This document shows positions 37,754 to 47,494 of a DNA stretch of 64,000 bases, piece after piece. Under the pieces are notes generated by a model. That model was not told the DNA's origin, searched no databases, and saw only the letters and a list, made by a program, of their open reading frames with translations. Within the stretch, counting starts at the first letter, position 1, and every line of letters starts with the position of its first letter. The DNA comes from Notospermus geniculatus. Taxonomy: Eukaryota > Nemertea > Pilidiophora > Heteronemertea > Lineidae. The stretch is from the NCBI GenBank assembly GCA_002633025.1, contig NMRB01000336.1:67138-131137 (forward strand). Reading direction: 5' to 3'. A program made the translations under genes and the position numbers.

Positions 37754-38022
37754 AGATGTACCTATGATGAAAATTTGGAGATGATGATCCAGCCAGTAGT
37801 AGTTCAGGAGTTATTGCACTGTTTGTGTTTTCGGTTTTGGCCACCTAGTGGCCAAGCCAAGAATCAAATCGAACTGAAACTTGGCGTCATAGGTTATCTG
37901 ACCTAGAGGTATACATGTACAGAGCTTCAAGTCAATAGCCCCAGTGGTTACGAAACGTGCCCTGCTAACGGACGACGACGACGGACGCTGCCCCACCGTA
38001 AGAGCTCACCAGGTGAGCTAAA
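37754..38022. repeat. 145-bp-family repeat tail, uninterrupted
   Basis: It ends TGCCCCACCGTAAGAGCTCA then CCAGGTGAGCTAAAG. It provides the empty site for the 847-bp insertion in copy A. Confidence 0.75.
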
Positions 38023-38590
38023 GAGGACGTCACTAAACATTCCCTCTCATCATTTCGATTTCTGTTTCAGTGTCAGAATGACCAAATCTTCGCTGCCTAC
38101 AACGCCGATTCCGATCCGTAACAACCGAACATGCCGAGAGAGGCGGAGAATTTTCCGTTACACTGGCTAGCTTGCGTAGGCTGAATGTGGCAAAAAGTAG
38201 ACAATTCTTTCCTCATCTTTATTTTCGTACAGGGAGCGTCGATTTACAAACGGGAAAATTATCTACTTATCGGCTCCGATTTCACCCCAGTACATTTTCC
38301 CTCTTATTAGTTCTGTTATAGGAACGTTATCACAAAACCAAACACAGCGCTGTGAAAATTGTATATTTCTTCCTTATGGCATACATGTAGTTGGCCATGT
38401 ACAGCGTTTGAAGTGGAAACTGTGTTTTTTAACACATGGTCCGTGGGGTATCAAATTCGAAGAGCACTTCATACGAGTTTGGAAAATGGTAAATACTTTG
38501 ATTGCTGCGATTTCAAGCGCGCAAAGAAATATCGCGCTGGAAATTAATTTATTGGAGCTTAAGAACATGCTACGAATGATGTGGTTCATT

Positions 38591-38714
38591 GGCTGATATT
38601 CATAAACGGTAGCAAATGCTTTTACTTCAAGTTTTGCAGTAGGCTACATTTACATTGGACCTCGCTGTGTAAATCTTACGTAAAAGCATTTGCTAACTTT
38701 TATGAATACCAGCC
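38591..38714. mobile_element. GGCTG-TATTCATAAA MITE (family H2), copy 2
   Basis: GGCTGATATTCATAAACGGT to TTATGAATACCAGCC, flanked by ATT on both sides (3-bp target duplication). The interior AGCAAATGCTTTTACTT is answered by AAAAGCATTTGCT. Confidence 0.85.
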
Positions 38715-39241
38715 ATTGTTATAATACATGTATTAGAGAAATACTGACGTTACATACATGTATCAAACATTTTTTTCATGGTTTCATGAATAATGAACAC
38801 TCCCTGCAGATGACGTTGGCTATAAGTTTTTGTTTCGTTTAGTGGTTCTCTCCGTCCTTGCCACTGTTACATGAATAACCGACGCGTAAGGACGCATAGA
38901 ACAAAATGGCTAAATCACAAGAGCTGAGCTTTTCGTAAGAGAACAATATCATGGCCCTGATATCTTATCCTCTTTGAACCCTAATACTGATGGCTGGGCA
39001 TTCATGTGGATATGTTCGGTGATACGGAAGTTGGAAAAGTGATATTCGTTTGCCTTATCAAAGCCATTAATGGAAATAGCGCCGTTTGGAGCGATACAGA
39101 ATAGAAAACTATTATTCATGTTAAGTTATTGGATAGTAGATATGGTGGTAGTAAGCGAACGCACTGTTAGCGGGGGTTATTCCCATTTCGCCCTTTCCCA
39201 ATTCGTACGCTAAAGGAAACGTTGTAGCTGACCCGAAAAGC
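38715..39241. other. Intergenic, nothing seen
   Basis: No supported feature. Confidence 0.45.
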
Positions 39242-39546
39242 GCCTATCCATGGAAAAGGTTTCTCCAGTGAGTTGGCTCTCTATGGAACACTAAACTGTG
39301 AGCAGTGTTGTTTGCGTCATTGATCTCACCCCCGTGAGCCGTAAGGAAACAAACCATGGTGAATGGCCCTTAGGCTGCAGTCACATAGAGCTACATGCTC
39401 CATGGACACGCCGGTTAACAATGGCTTCACAAAGGGCTGGCGACCGAAGCCATTGTTCACCGGCGTCTCCGTGTAGCGTGTAGCTCTATGTGATTGCAGC
39501 CTTATGAGCCAACTTTCGCTAGAAAATACTCAAGTGGATAGGCACC
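39242..39546. mobile_element. Nested foldbacks
   Basis: The outer inverted repeat pairs GCCTATCCA...AGTTGGCTC (39242-39279) with GAGCCAACT...TGGATAGGC (39508-39543). Inside it, 39373-39501 is a second element with ends GGCTGCAGTCACATAGAGCT and the reverse complement, flanked by TTA on both sides (39370-39372, 39502-39504). The outer type recurs at 60465-60613. Confidence 0.8.
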
Positions 39547-40640
39547 TTACCCAATCCCTAGATCTGACCAATGGAGGGCGAATTAGGAACGGGCGAGATG
39601 GGGAAACAGGTCAGACGGGTCACAATGATATCAAGCAACACAATTTTGTGGCCACCCAAATCTGTTCATTTGTAATACATGTATTGTGATAAAGTCGATA
39701 CCGGTACGTTTTGGTCAGGATAAACTGAGCCTTGCCAGGCTTGTTTTGTTCCTGTGATCGTAAGTGAAAGACCGGATCAGTCAACAATGGCCAATTATTG
39801 TGTCAACGAATGGCAGCGGAAAGCCAGATCTAACACAATCCATCACTTTTAGGGGAGAGATTTTGCAGGCTCTGTTGCTTTGCGAACTTATAATCTTCCC
39901 AATTACCTGGCCTATTGACTTAGACTATGACCATAAATCGAATTGCCAACTCAGTTCAGGACCATAAAACCCACTGAGATTGAGAATGATATACAAGGAA
40001 TCAATATCACACCGACTCAGGAAGAATAACACATTAGGCGCCATCTTGGTTCCGGTATCATTAAGTCGGCTGGAAAGAGACTTCCTCTTCGAGTGACCTT
40101 CGCCCAATTATCATGTTTACGGAGAAGATGAGGTGATTTACACCCTGTGGATTCAAGAAATACGGACCGACTGGCACAACAGAACGACAGAGAAACTGAT
40201 TTCCCTTGTTTCCTCTGCTTGCAGAAATATCGCACTACAGCCTTCATCACTGAGTCTACAGATCCCTCCGTGGTATGACCACCACCATCTCGGATCAGCA
40301 GTGACGAAGATGGTATCAGCCGATGACGGCCATATTATTGCATGGCTACCGGTACTGAAACCAACCGATCGCCTTTTTTTAATTCACGGTTACTTTTCCA
40401 ACATGCCTGGCGATTCAGCCCAGAGCAAATACTTAGGTCCATTACCATCGAGCCTTACCTGAGTCTTATAGAAAAGCCTGTGGGAGAATATCGCAAGTAA
40501 GGCCTACGTGATTCTGCATGTAACCCATTCTTACAAGCATATTTGTACAACTGTCTTTCGAAACCTAACGGGAGAAAAGAAGTTTCTCAAAATCTGCACA
40601 GTTACTACAACTATGGACGTTGCGGCTTTTTTAACACCAG
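39547..40640. other. Intergenic; unsupported open frames
   Basis: A 109-codon plus-strand frame (40133-40462) is the longest here, but a minus-strand frame (40017-40250) overlaps part of it and I see no motif or splice evidence. Confidence 0.4.
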
Positions 40641-40764
40641 GGAGTTTTGAATCGCAAAGCCCCCGAAACGCCAACGCGAAACCTACTGTTCGATGCCGCG
40701 AAGAGAGCAGCGAACGATAGGATAGACGTTCGCGTCGGCGTTTCGGGGATTTGCGAAAACTCTC
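40641..40764. mobile_element. MITE family M1, copy 4
   Basis: GGGAGTTTTGAATCGCAAAG at the left, GGCGTTTCGGGGATTTGCG and AAAACTC at the right. Slightly degraded. Confidence 0.8.
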
Positions 40765-41779
40765 TACTAAAGCTACTACACACAAAAGAACGTCACATAT
40801 GTACTATACGAAAATTTGACGTAAAAATCAGCACGAACAAAAGGTCGAACATGGAGAGAAAAATGATGATCAAAAATCAACATTCAAAAGGCTCCAAGTG
40901 TTCCCAGGTACTTTTAGCGCGTCATGTTACAAAAGCGGGAACTTTCTAAAGTGTATGTACTGCCTAAGGTCGTAATTTTACTCGAGATATGCTGGCGTTT
41001 GTCACCACACCAAATGGAGTTCCATCAAACAGGAATGTTTTTACATGGTCTGTGGTTGCCGTCGACTCCGACGCTTTCCTTTATTTTCTGTTTGTATATC
41101 ATACAGGTAGCACATCGTCACCATGAGGCAACATTACAGGTCTTGACTGCCTCATTGCTTCGCAGGTACTAGCTACGTTCTACTGCATATCGAATCGAAA
41201 GGCAAGCGAGTATAGCACACATTTTAGCACGCATTTCTCCTGAACTTGTCCCGCAGAATTTGCTCCGAAGTGATTTTACAACGGGGATCCTAACTATAAT
41301 AGAGGGCAGCACAGAGTGATCAGGTCATATACAATGGATGCCTTTTGTGGGGGAAATTGATCAGGACCTGAATGTTCCTTTCAATTCAATAATTTTAACC
41401 ACTAGTGCCACCTATTGGTGTAGTGAGTTAGGTTCCACATTAATGTACATGTACACTGATAGCCTATTCTAAGAAAAAAATTTGTATGATGAGGAGTCAC
41501 TGACGTTTCAGAATATATTCATCCGTTTCTGATAAAATTGTCATCGGTAGTCAAAGAATGATGGCAACGAAAGGAAGGAACTTTGGTTCATCACTGCCCC
41601 AGCATGGATGATGAAAAGCTTTGATTCCAGACATCAACGGATCTCCCCATTTGATTTTTCGAAACCACGCCATATGGTAGAGACAGCATTTGAATCGAGT
41701 ACCATTGGGCTCATTAAATGATATCATTCGTAAGTCTGCGGAGATCTACTGGTAGACAGTTGAGAGTAGAGCTCTCGGC
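40765..41779. other. Intergenic, nothing seen
   Basis: No supported feature. Confidence 0.45.
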
Positions 41780-42589
41780 CTTGGATGTCACGTAGCTAGT
41801 GCTTGGCTATAAAATGAATTTCAAGAGATGTCAACTCAGCCTGAAGAGCAAGATAGGAAATTCTGGTTTTAATGGTAGTATTTTTCCAATAAACGAAGCT
41901 GGAATCAGATAACATCACCACAATCTTTTGATGAGGTTACATTTGATCTTGTTTCATGGGGATTATGTCATTCGTTGCAAGAAGGTTGAATTTTCTCAGT
42001 AAAGATTCTTTTGTCGGTGTACGTCCCATCAGTTTGGGGGCAAAAAGGACAAGAGACGCTATTTTTATGCCCTATCTTCCATTTTGTATACCAACAACCG
42101 GCATCCGGTTTGTTCTCCTTCCAACAACGGCCGGTTCCGATTGGAAATTAATAATATAAAAGTAGCCCTGGCTGCTTGTAGCCGGAAGAGCGGCAAGAGG
42201 AAGCTTGTAGCCTGGAGAGATGCTTGAGAAAGCCAATTTATTGACATGGACGCCGATCGAGCGCCGTTGAATTGACCCGCAGCCGTAGGCCAAAAGGGAA
42301 CAACATTAGGCAGCCACTTTGGTCTGAGGGCTTCACCATTATGGTTCCTTTCTGCAGACCTTAGCAATACCATTGCTCATGTTTTTCGAGGTTATTCACT
42401 TCAAGAACACATTCATGACGATTCCAACAAGCGTCAAGGATTTACTCTGGTGTCATAAAATGCCAGACGGACCGAGAGAAGAGACACCTTACGAGGATGT
42501 ACGACCGCAAATTCCCACGGTACCAATCACCATCACCACCACAACCATGCCCGAAACCATCGAGGTTTAAGGTTCATTGCATTAAGGGC
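41780..42589. repeat. Duplicated segment carrying a small terminal exon, copy A
   Basis: Direct copy of 43300-44809, interrupted there by a 611-bp insertion (43490-44100). Similarity begins at CCTTGGATGTCACGTAGCTA and ends just after the stop codon at GGTTCATTGCATT. Confidence 0.85.
42358..42570 (+). CDS. Small terminal exon, copy A
   Basis: A good acceptor (TATGGTTCCTTTCTGCAG) ends at 42357. The frame then runs 70 codons in phase 0 to TAA, starting TLAIPLLMFFEVIHFK, passing DLLWCHKMPDGPREETPYED, and ending in a Thr-rich tail that finishes PETIEV. The support for coding is comparative: the copy at 44572-44796 differs by a 4-base and an 8-base indel that together restore the frame, so both copies keep the same start, the same PETxEV end and the same stop. 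Ending in Val-Glu-Val could suit a class II PDZ ligand (inference). No upstream exon is identified and I do not recognise the family. Confidence 0.45.
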   Translation, partial: TLAIPLLMFFEVIHFKNTFMTIPTSVKDLLWCHKMPDGPREETPYEDVRPQIPTVPITITTTTMPETIEV

Positions 42590-42930
42590 TAGGTCCACTC
42601 ACCAAATTTTCAGAGTCCTGTTTTCTAAAAATGTCAAATATCTTTGAAATGCCCTGGCCATTTTGAACTACAGCTGCACCAAATGTACCAGATGGACAGT
42701 GGAGATACAAAAATGTGGAGTTTGTCACCAGCTGATGCCCTAATTAGCTAAAACAATGGTGCACCTTTCGGTACATAATGTGGCTTTATCACAAAAAACA
42801 AAGAGTTTATTTCCTGCGTACTTGTAACCTGAGGTTTGTATCTACACGTTGATGAAGTTAGAATTTCAAAATTTGTTTTGAAAACTGATGAAAATGCTTA
42901 TTTTTCTCAATATAATTTTCAGCTTGAATC
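42590..42930. other. Intergenic, nothing seen
   Basis: No supported feature before the gap. Confidence 0.45.
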
Positions 42931-42957
42931 NNNNNNNNNNNNNNNNNNNNNNNNNNN
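42931..42957. other. Assembly gap (27 N)
   Basis: Run of Ns between the two copies of the duplicated segment. Confidence 0.98.
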
Positions 42958-43026
42958 ATAATTAGGTCGACGAAAAAACGTTCCGTGTACGTGCCCATGA
43001 AATTCTTCAATTCCATTTGGCATGTA

Positions 43027-43203
43027 CAGTAGAACCTCCCCTAACGGACACCTCTGCCAGGAGGACACCTCTCTATTAAGGACACCGAAGTTCATTCCCA
43101 AATTGACCATTCTATTCATTTTGACCTCTGTAATCAGGACACCTCTCAATTAAGGACAGCATTTGTCAGTCCCAAAGGTGTCCTTAATAGAGAGGTTCCA
43201 CTG
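43027..43203. mobile_element. Pogo/Tigger-like MITE
   Basis: Ends CAGTAGAACCTCCCCTAACG and AGAGAGGTTCCACTG, flanked by TA on both sides. The interior carries GGACACCTCT, TTAAGGACA and their inversions. CAGTRGAACCTC ends with a TA duplication are typical of non-autonomous pogo-type Tc1/mariner elements in many animals. Confidence 0.85.
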
Positions 43204-43940
43204 TATTGGAACTACGATCCTCCGCCGGAAAAGTAGGGACTTGGTGGCAGTGTCACTAGGTCGGAAGAATGGAGACAGGTGGCGCTGTGAGCAGTTTGGG
43301 CCTTGGATGTCACGTAGCTAGTGCTTGGCTATAAAATGAATTTCAAGATATGTCAACTCAGCCTGAAGAGCAAGATAGGAAATTCTGGTTTTAATGGTAG
43401 TATTTTTCCAATAAACGAAGCTGGAATCAGATAACATCACCACAATCTTTTGATGAGGTCACATTGATATTCTTGTTTCATGGCGATTAAAGTCAAGTGT
43501 AGCAGTAAAAAGTGTCCCCCAGTAAAAAGTGTCCACTTCTATTGTTGAATGACGGATTAATGTGCATGGGTATAGAAACCAATCGCCAGAGATTAGATTG
43601 TAACAATAGGATCATTTGTTCCCAGGACAGTTTTTCCTAGGACATTCTTTCCTTTCACACCGGGTACAGGTTACTTCGACCCAATGGAATGCGGAAGTCA
43701 GAAATCAGAAATATATTGCCTAACTTCCGCATTCCATTGGGCCGAAGTTAGATGTTGCCGATGTGACGTCAGTGAGGCCCGTGTGCCAGTGTGACATTAC
43801 ATAAGACTGACGGAATAAGCCGCGACTTGACAATGTGCGACATATACAGAGAAACAGGGAGTCCGTTTCCCAGTGTGTTCCGAACAATGGGAATCACACA
43901 GAAAAATGGCCACACTGAAAAACACTACAGCTGACTTTAC

Positions 43941-44087
43941 GGGCCGTATGCACCAAGCGAAGATAATCGTGAAGTCAGGTTTAGCCACAACTTTCCATTG
44001 TCAGATCATGCCCTAGCAAACATGGACAATTGAAAAGTTGTGGCTCAACCCTAGTTGAAGATTATCTTCGTTTGGTGCATACGGCCC
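43941..44087. mobile_element. GGGCC-ended MITE (family H1), copy 2
   Basis: GGGCCGTATGCACCAAGCGA to GGTGCATACGGCCC, flanked by TAC on both sides (3-bp target duplication). Same family as 17106-17253. Confidence 0.88.
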
Positions 44088-44571
44088 TACATGTACATGT
44101 ATGTCATTCATTGCAAGAAGGTTGAATTTTCTCAATAAAGATTCTAATGCTCCATTATCTTCAACTTAGGATTTTGTCATTTTTTTCCGAGTTCAGGAAT
44201 GGGACAGGTAAGTGGGAGTTTAGAGTACGTACGCCACATCAGTTTTGAGGCAAAGAAGAGCAAGATGTACTATTTTTATGCCCTGTCTTACATTGTACAT
44301 TGTGTTTACCACCAACCATCCGGTTTGTTCTCCTTCCAACAACGGCCGGTTCCGATTGGAACCAATAATATAAAAGTAGCCCTGGCTGCTTGTAGCCGGA
44401 AGAGCGGCAAGAGGAAGCTTGTAGCCTGGAGAGATGCTTGAGAAAGCCAATTTATTGACATGGACGCCGATCGAGCGCCGTTGAATTGACCCGCAGCCGT
44501 AGGCCAACAGGGAACAACATTAGACAGCCACTTTGGTCTGGGGGCTTCACCATTATGGTTCCTTTCTGCAG

Positions 44572-44796
44572 ACCTTAGCCATACCATTGCTCATGTTTTT
44601 CGAGGTTATTCACTTCAAGAACACAATCATGACGATTCCAACAAGCGTCAAGGATTTACTCTGGTGTCATAAAATGCCAGACGGACCGAGAGAAGAGACA
44701 CCTTACGAGGATGTAGGACACTCAGCAAATCCCCACGGTACCAATCACCATCATCACCACCACACCACAACCATGCCCGAAACCGTCGAGGTTTAA
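44572..44796 (+). CDS. Small terminal exon, copy B
   Basis: Same acceptor (GGTTCCTTTCTGCAG, ending 44571) and phase as copy A; 74 codons then TAA. The beginning and end match copy A (LLMFFEVIHFK; PETVEV). Between them the reading shifts relative to copy A by compensating indels, giving GHSANPHGTN and a run of six His where copy A reads RPQIPTVPITIT. Such frame-restoring change suggests that selection keeps the end of the protein, or that the two are alleles of a lightly constrained tail. Function unknown. Confidence 0.45.
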   Translation, partial: TLAIPLLMFFEVIHFKNTIMTIPTSVKDLLWCHKMPDGPREETPYEDVGHSANPHGTNHHHHHHTTTMPETVEV

Positions 44797-44809
44797 GGTT
44801 CATTGCATT

Positions 44810-45610
44810 GGCAGCCCGTCGAATTCAAACCTTCCAATTTTATTTTTTTTTAAACAAACTTGCAGACCAAGAGTATAGACAGAACAGCAGCAAATACATG
44901 TAATGATGCATTTACAGTGAACTTCGTAAATGCACAACTGCCAGTCATAATATGTATTGTTGAAACCCACATAGGCTTATATTTCAACGAACATCGTAGA
45001 ACTTTCTTGAAGACATTTAGAAAACTGCAAAGGTCAATGAAAAAGTTGGTAACATTTTGGTTAGAACGCAGCCTGTGTTAATAAGTACACACAAAGACGT
45101 TGCCCCCATCCGCAACATAAAAGACACTTTCATATCCGTTCATTTTCTATCTACGCACTGCTTGATGATAAACAAATTTGCCTAATGGAGAACGCAAGTA
45201 CACAAAGAAGTTTTGACATAATCAACAAGCTTCCGCCGGCTAATGCAGTTTTTATGAAGGTAGACAACTCATCCAATCTATTATTATACTATTACCAAGG
45301 GCGAACATGATTGGAAGAGTAATTAAATGACTAAAAGCTAGTCGGACCCGCAGCTGTAAGGGCTCGTGACGTTGTTGACAAATGGCGGGAGCCAACTACT
45401 TTATCAGTAAACAGGTGTTACATCTGCCAGTGTTTCTGTGTGTCAGTGTGTCCCTTTATTGTTTTGGAAACACAGGCAGACAGATCGACACGTTTCTCTG
45501 TGTGTGTCCCCTATTGTCAAGTCGCAGTTTATTCCGTCAGCAGGAAGGGAACACTCACAGATGGGGAACACTGAAAAATCTTACACCGGCAAGGTTTTGT
45601 AAACCTGGTA
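44810..45610. other. Intergenic; one dispersed inverted pair
   Basis: 45490-45541 (CGTTTCTCTGTGTGTGTC...TTATTCCGTCAG) is an inverted relative of ~43800-43860. Otherwise nothing is supported. Confidence 0.5.
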
Positions 45611-45896
45611 CACTGTTAGAAATTTTTGTTACGGGTATATTTTTAGGGAAATTGCCTGCAGCAAAGTCTCCGGAACCTTCTGTAAATTTACATATGATGC
45701 GATTTATATTTTTCTGTATAGTGGACTCAATTGTACTGTCCAGAATGATGCTTTTTTAGAACGTATGAAAATATAATTTGGTCAGCCTCCAGTCAAGTCT
45801 TTGTTAACATTTCTTTGAGTCTGTAATTTTACAGATCACGTCCGGAGACTTTCCTGCAGGAATTTTCTGTAAAATCCTCTGTTATTTCTAACAGTG
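45611..45896. mobile_element. CACTG-ended foldback with TA duplication
   Basis: Left end CACTGTTAGAAATTTTTGTT, right end TTATTTCTAACAGTG, flanked by TA at 45609-45610 and TA at 45897-45898. Inner inverted pieces GCAAAGTCTCCGG and CCGGAGACTTTCC. CACTG ends with a 2-bp duplication fit an EnSpm/CACTA-like MITE. Confidence 0.85.
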
Positions 45897-46762
45897 TAGG
45901 ACCCATAAAAAACTCAGCGAGAAGATCTTGGCAATCATGTCTGTGAGATGCTACCTCATTTCCGCCAGATTTTTGTCTGCAACATGGTTCACAGAAAAAT
46001 CTCAAGAGTCAAAAAATCAAGCTGGCTGCAAGCACATGATGAATGCCATGAGGTCGTCTCGGCGAACCATGTCTGCGAGTTAAAAAGTGTGCTTCCTCAT
46101 CTCTGGAGTTTTATTTCCGCAGTAGGGCTCACAGACACGATTTCTAAAATTAAAAAAAACGCTAGATGTTTCAACAGTGTCATTGTGACGACCTCTGCGG
46201 CATGATGTCCCCGACATGAAACAACGGCCTGCAACGACGCTTACGCGTGTCGCAGAAATGTCGAGAAGTCTGGCACACCGAGACGTAGACCAAGCCAGTG
46301 AGACGAACTCAGTGACGTGGTCGAAAAGACGTATGGACTACTCTTTCCCAGCATGAACTCCTGACTGGAACCAGTGCCTGTGGCGTCCAATGTTTTCTCT
46401 AAGCCAGTTCTGTGTTTTGTTAAGCGCTGAATTCAGTGAAGGTATTTGATCATCCAACATGAGATTAAAATGTGACATCTCATGACAGGTATTGATCTCG
46501 AATAGCATGATGAACGTCATCAATCATTTGGTAATAGTTATCGCAGCCTTGCGTGAAATGTAAAAGAAAATCAAGCCACTGAGCCTAAAATCCTGCTGTT
46601 GTCTTTGAGGTTCAGGCTAAGAATAATAATTGTAATTTAATGTTCTTTACTGCGTGCGAGTAGTAAATTATCTCGCTTCATCATTATATTTCATCGTCAA
46701 CCCAAACCGACCATATAATGGAGGCCCACTGGGCAATAATTGGAGTTATTCGACATTCGATT
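45897..46762. other. Intergenic upstream of the tandem gene cluster
   Basis: No supported gene. Sequence shared with the other cluster units begins at about 46763. Confidence 0.5.
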
Positions 46763-47494
46763 GCAAAATAAATTACAGATAATGCCATAATTCAACTGAC
46801 ATTTGGAACAAATCACAGTGTATTCGAATTATACCAAACCCCTTCCATCAACACTTTTTGTTTCACGGGCTTGTGGTGAGCCTGCATTATTTTCCAGCCA
46901 CGACCAATACCACCGATTCACGAAGGGTGTTAGGCCTAGTATTAGTCGGAACGGTCCACGTTCATTATCTGCTAGTGAACTTACAAGAAGAAGATACTAG
47001 ACAGTCATGCCGGTCTGGCACCTCATCTTAGAGGCCTCAATTGGCCGGCTGGTTCTCGATCCCACAGCCGTTCATTCCTCATGAACCTCGAAGATGGCAT
47101 CAGAAAACCTTTGGGCAGGCAGCTCCCTGATCCTGCTCATTCAGACGTATTAGTATATTGCCCAGCAACTTTCACAGATTCGGCCTCCTTTTTCCTCAAG
47201 AATTGTTCCTTCCTCTCCTACGCTCCCCGCTATGCGTCATCTACATGTGCATGACTTGTGTAGTTCGTGATATGAAGCAATGAAACGGATGAAACCCAGA
47301 ACAGTTTTGTTGCGGAGTGGACAAGAAAATGGAATAAGTTTTGACCAGCCTCACTGAAAAGACCACAATTACAAGAGGTAGGCCATCACAGGCGATTACA
47401 CAAAGTTCAGAAGTTTACCAGTGGCTGTGCTACGTGCCCGTCACATCCACTGCAAGTGGCGACCATCCAGGATTTGTATGTTTATCAGGGAAGG
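46763..47494 (+). promoter_or_regulatory. 5' flank of cluster unit A
   Basis: The same flank precedes units A and B: GCAAAATAA, ACAGATAAT and CATTTGGAA words, then TCCATCAACAC..GGGCT (46848; 50920), then a conserved stretch with GAACCTCGAAGAYGSCATCA (47084; 51893), and finally CAGTTTTGTTGCGGAGTGGA (47304; 53127), which probably starts the transcript's leader. No TATA box or initiator is certain. A partial match also lies at 59153 before unit C. Confidence 0.5.

Larger units (their letters stand above)
33610..38384. repeat. 5-kb duplication, copy B
   Basis: Second copy of 27850-33506, without the 847-bp foldback. It carries the same repeats (35947-36435 and 37754-38022 belong to the 145-bp family). 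No gene is supported. Confidence 0.9.
43300..44809. repeat. Duplicated segment carrying a small terminal exon, copy B
   Basis: Second copy of 41780-42589. The extra 43490-44100 contains a 76-bp palindrome (43674-43749, TTCGACCCAATGGAATGCGG and its inverse), a stretch inverted relative to 45490-45541, and the H1 MITE at 43941-44087. Confidence 0.85.

Noticed and set aside
42065-44587. Minus-strand frames (~100 codons) conserved in both copies of the 42/44-kb duplication
   Set aside because: The copies are almost identical there, so conservation carries no information. They overlap the acceptor region of the plus-strand exon and have no support of their own.
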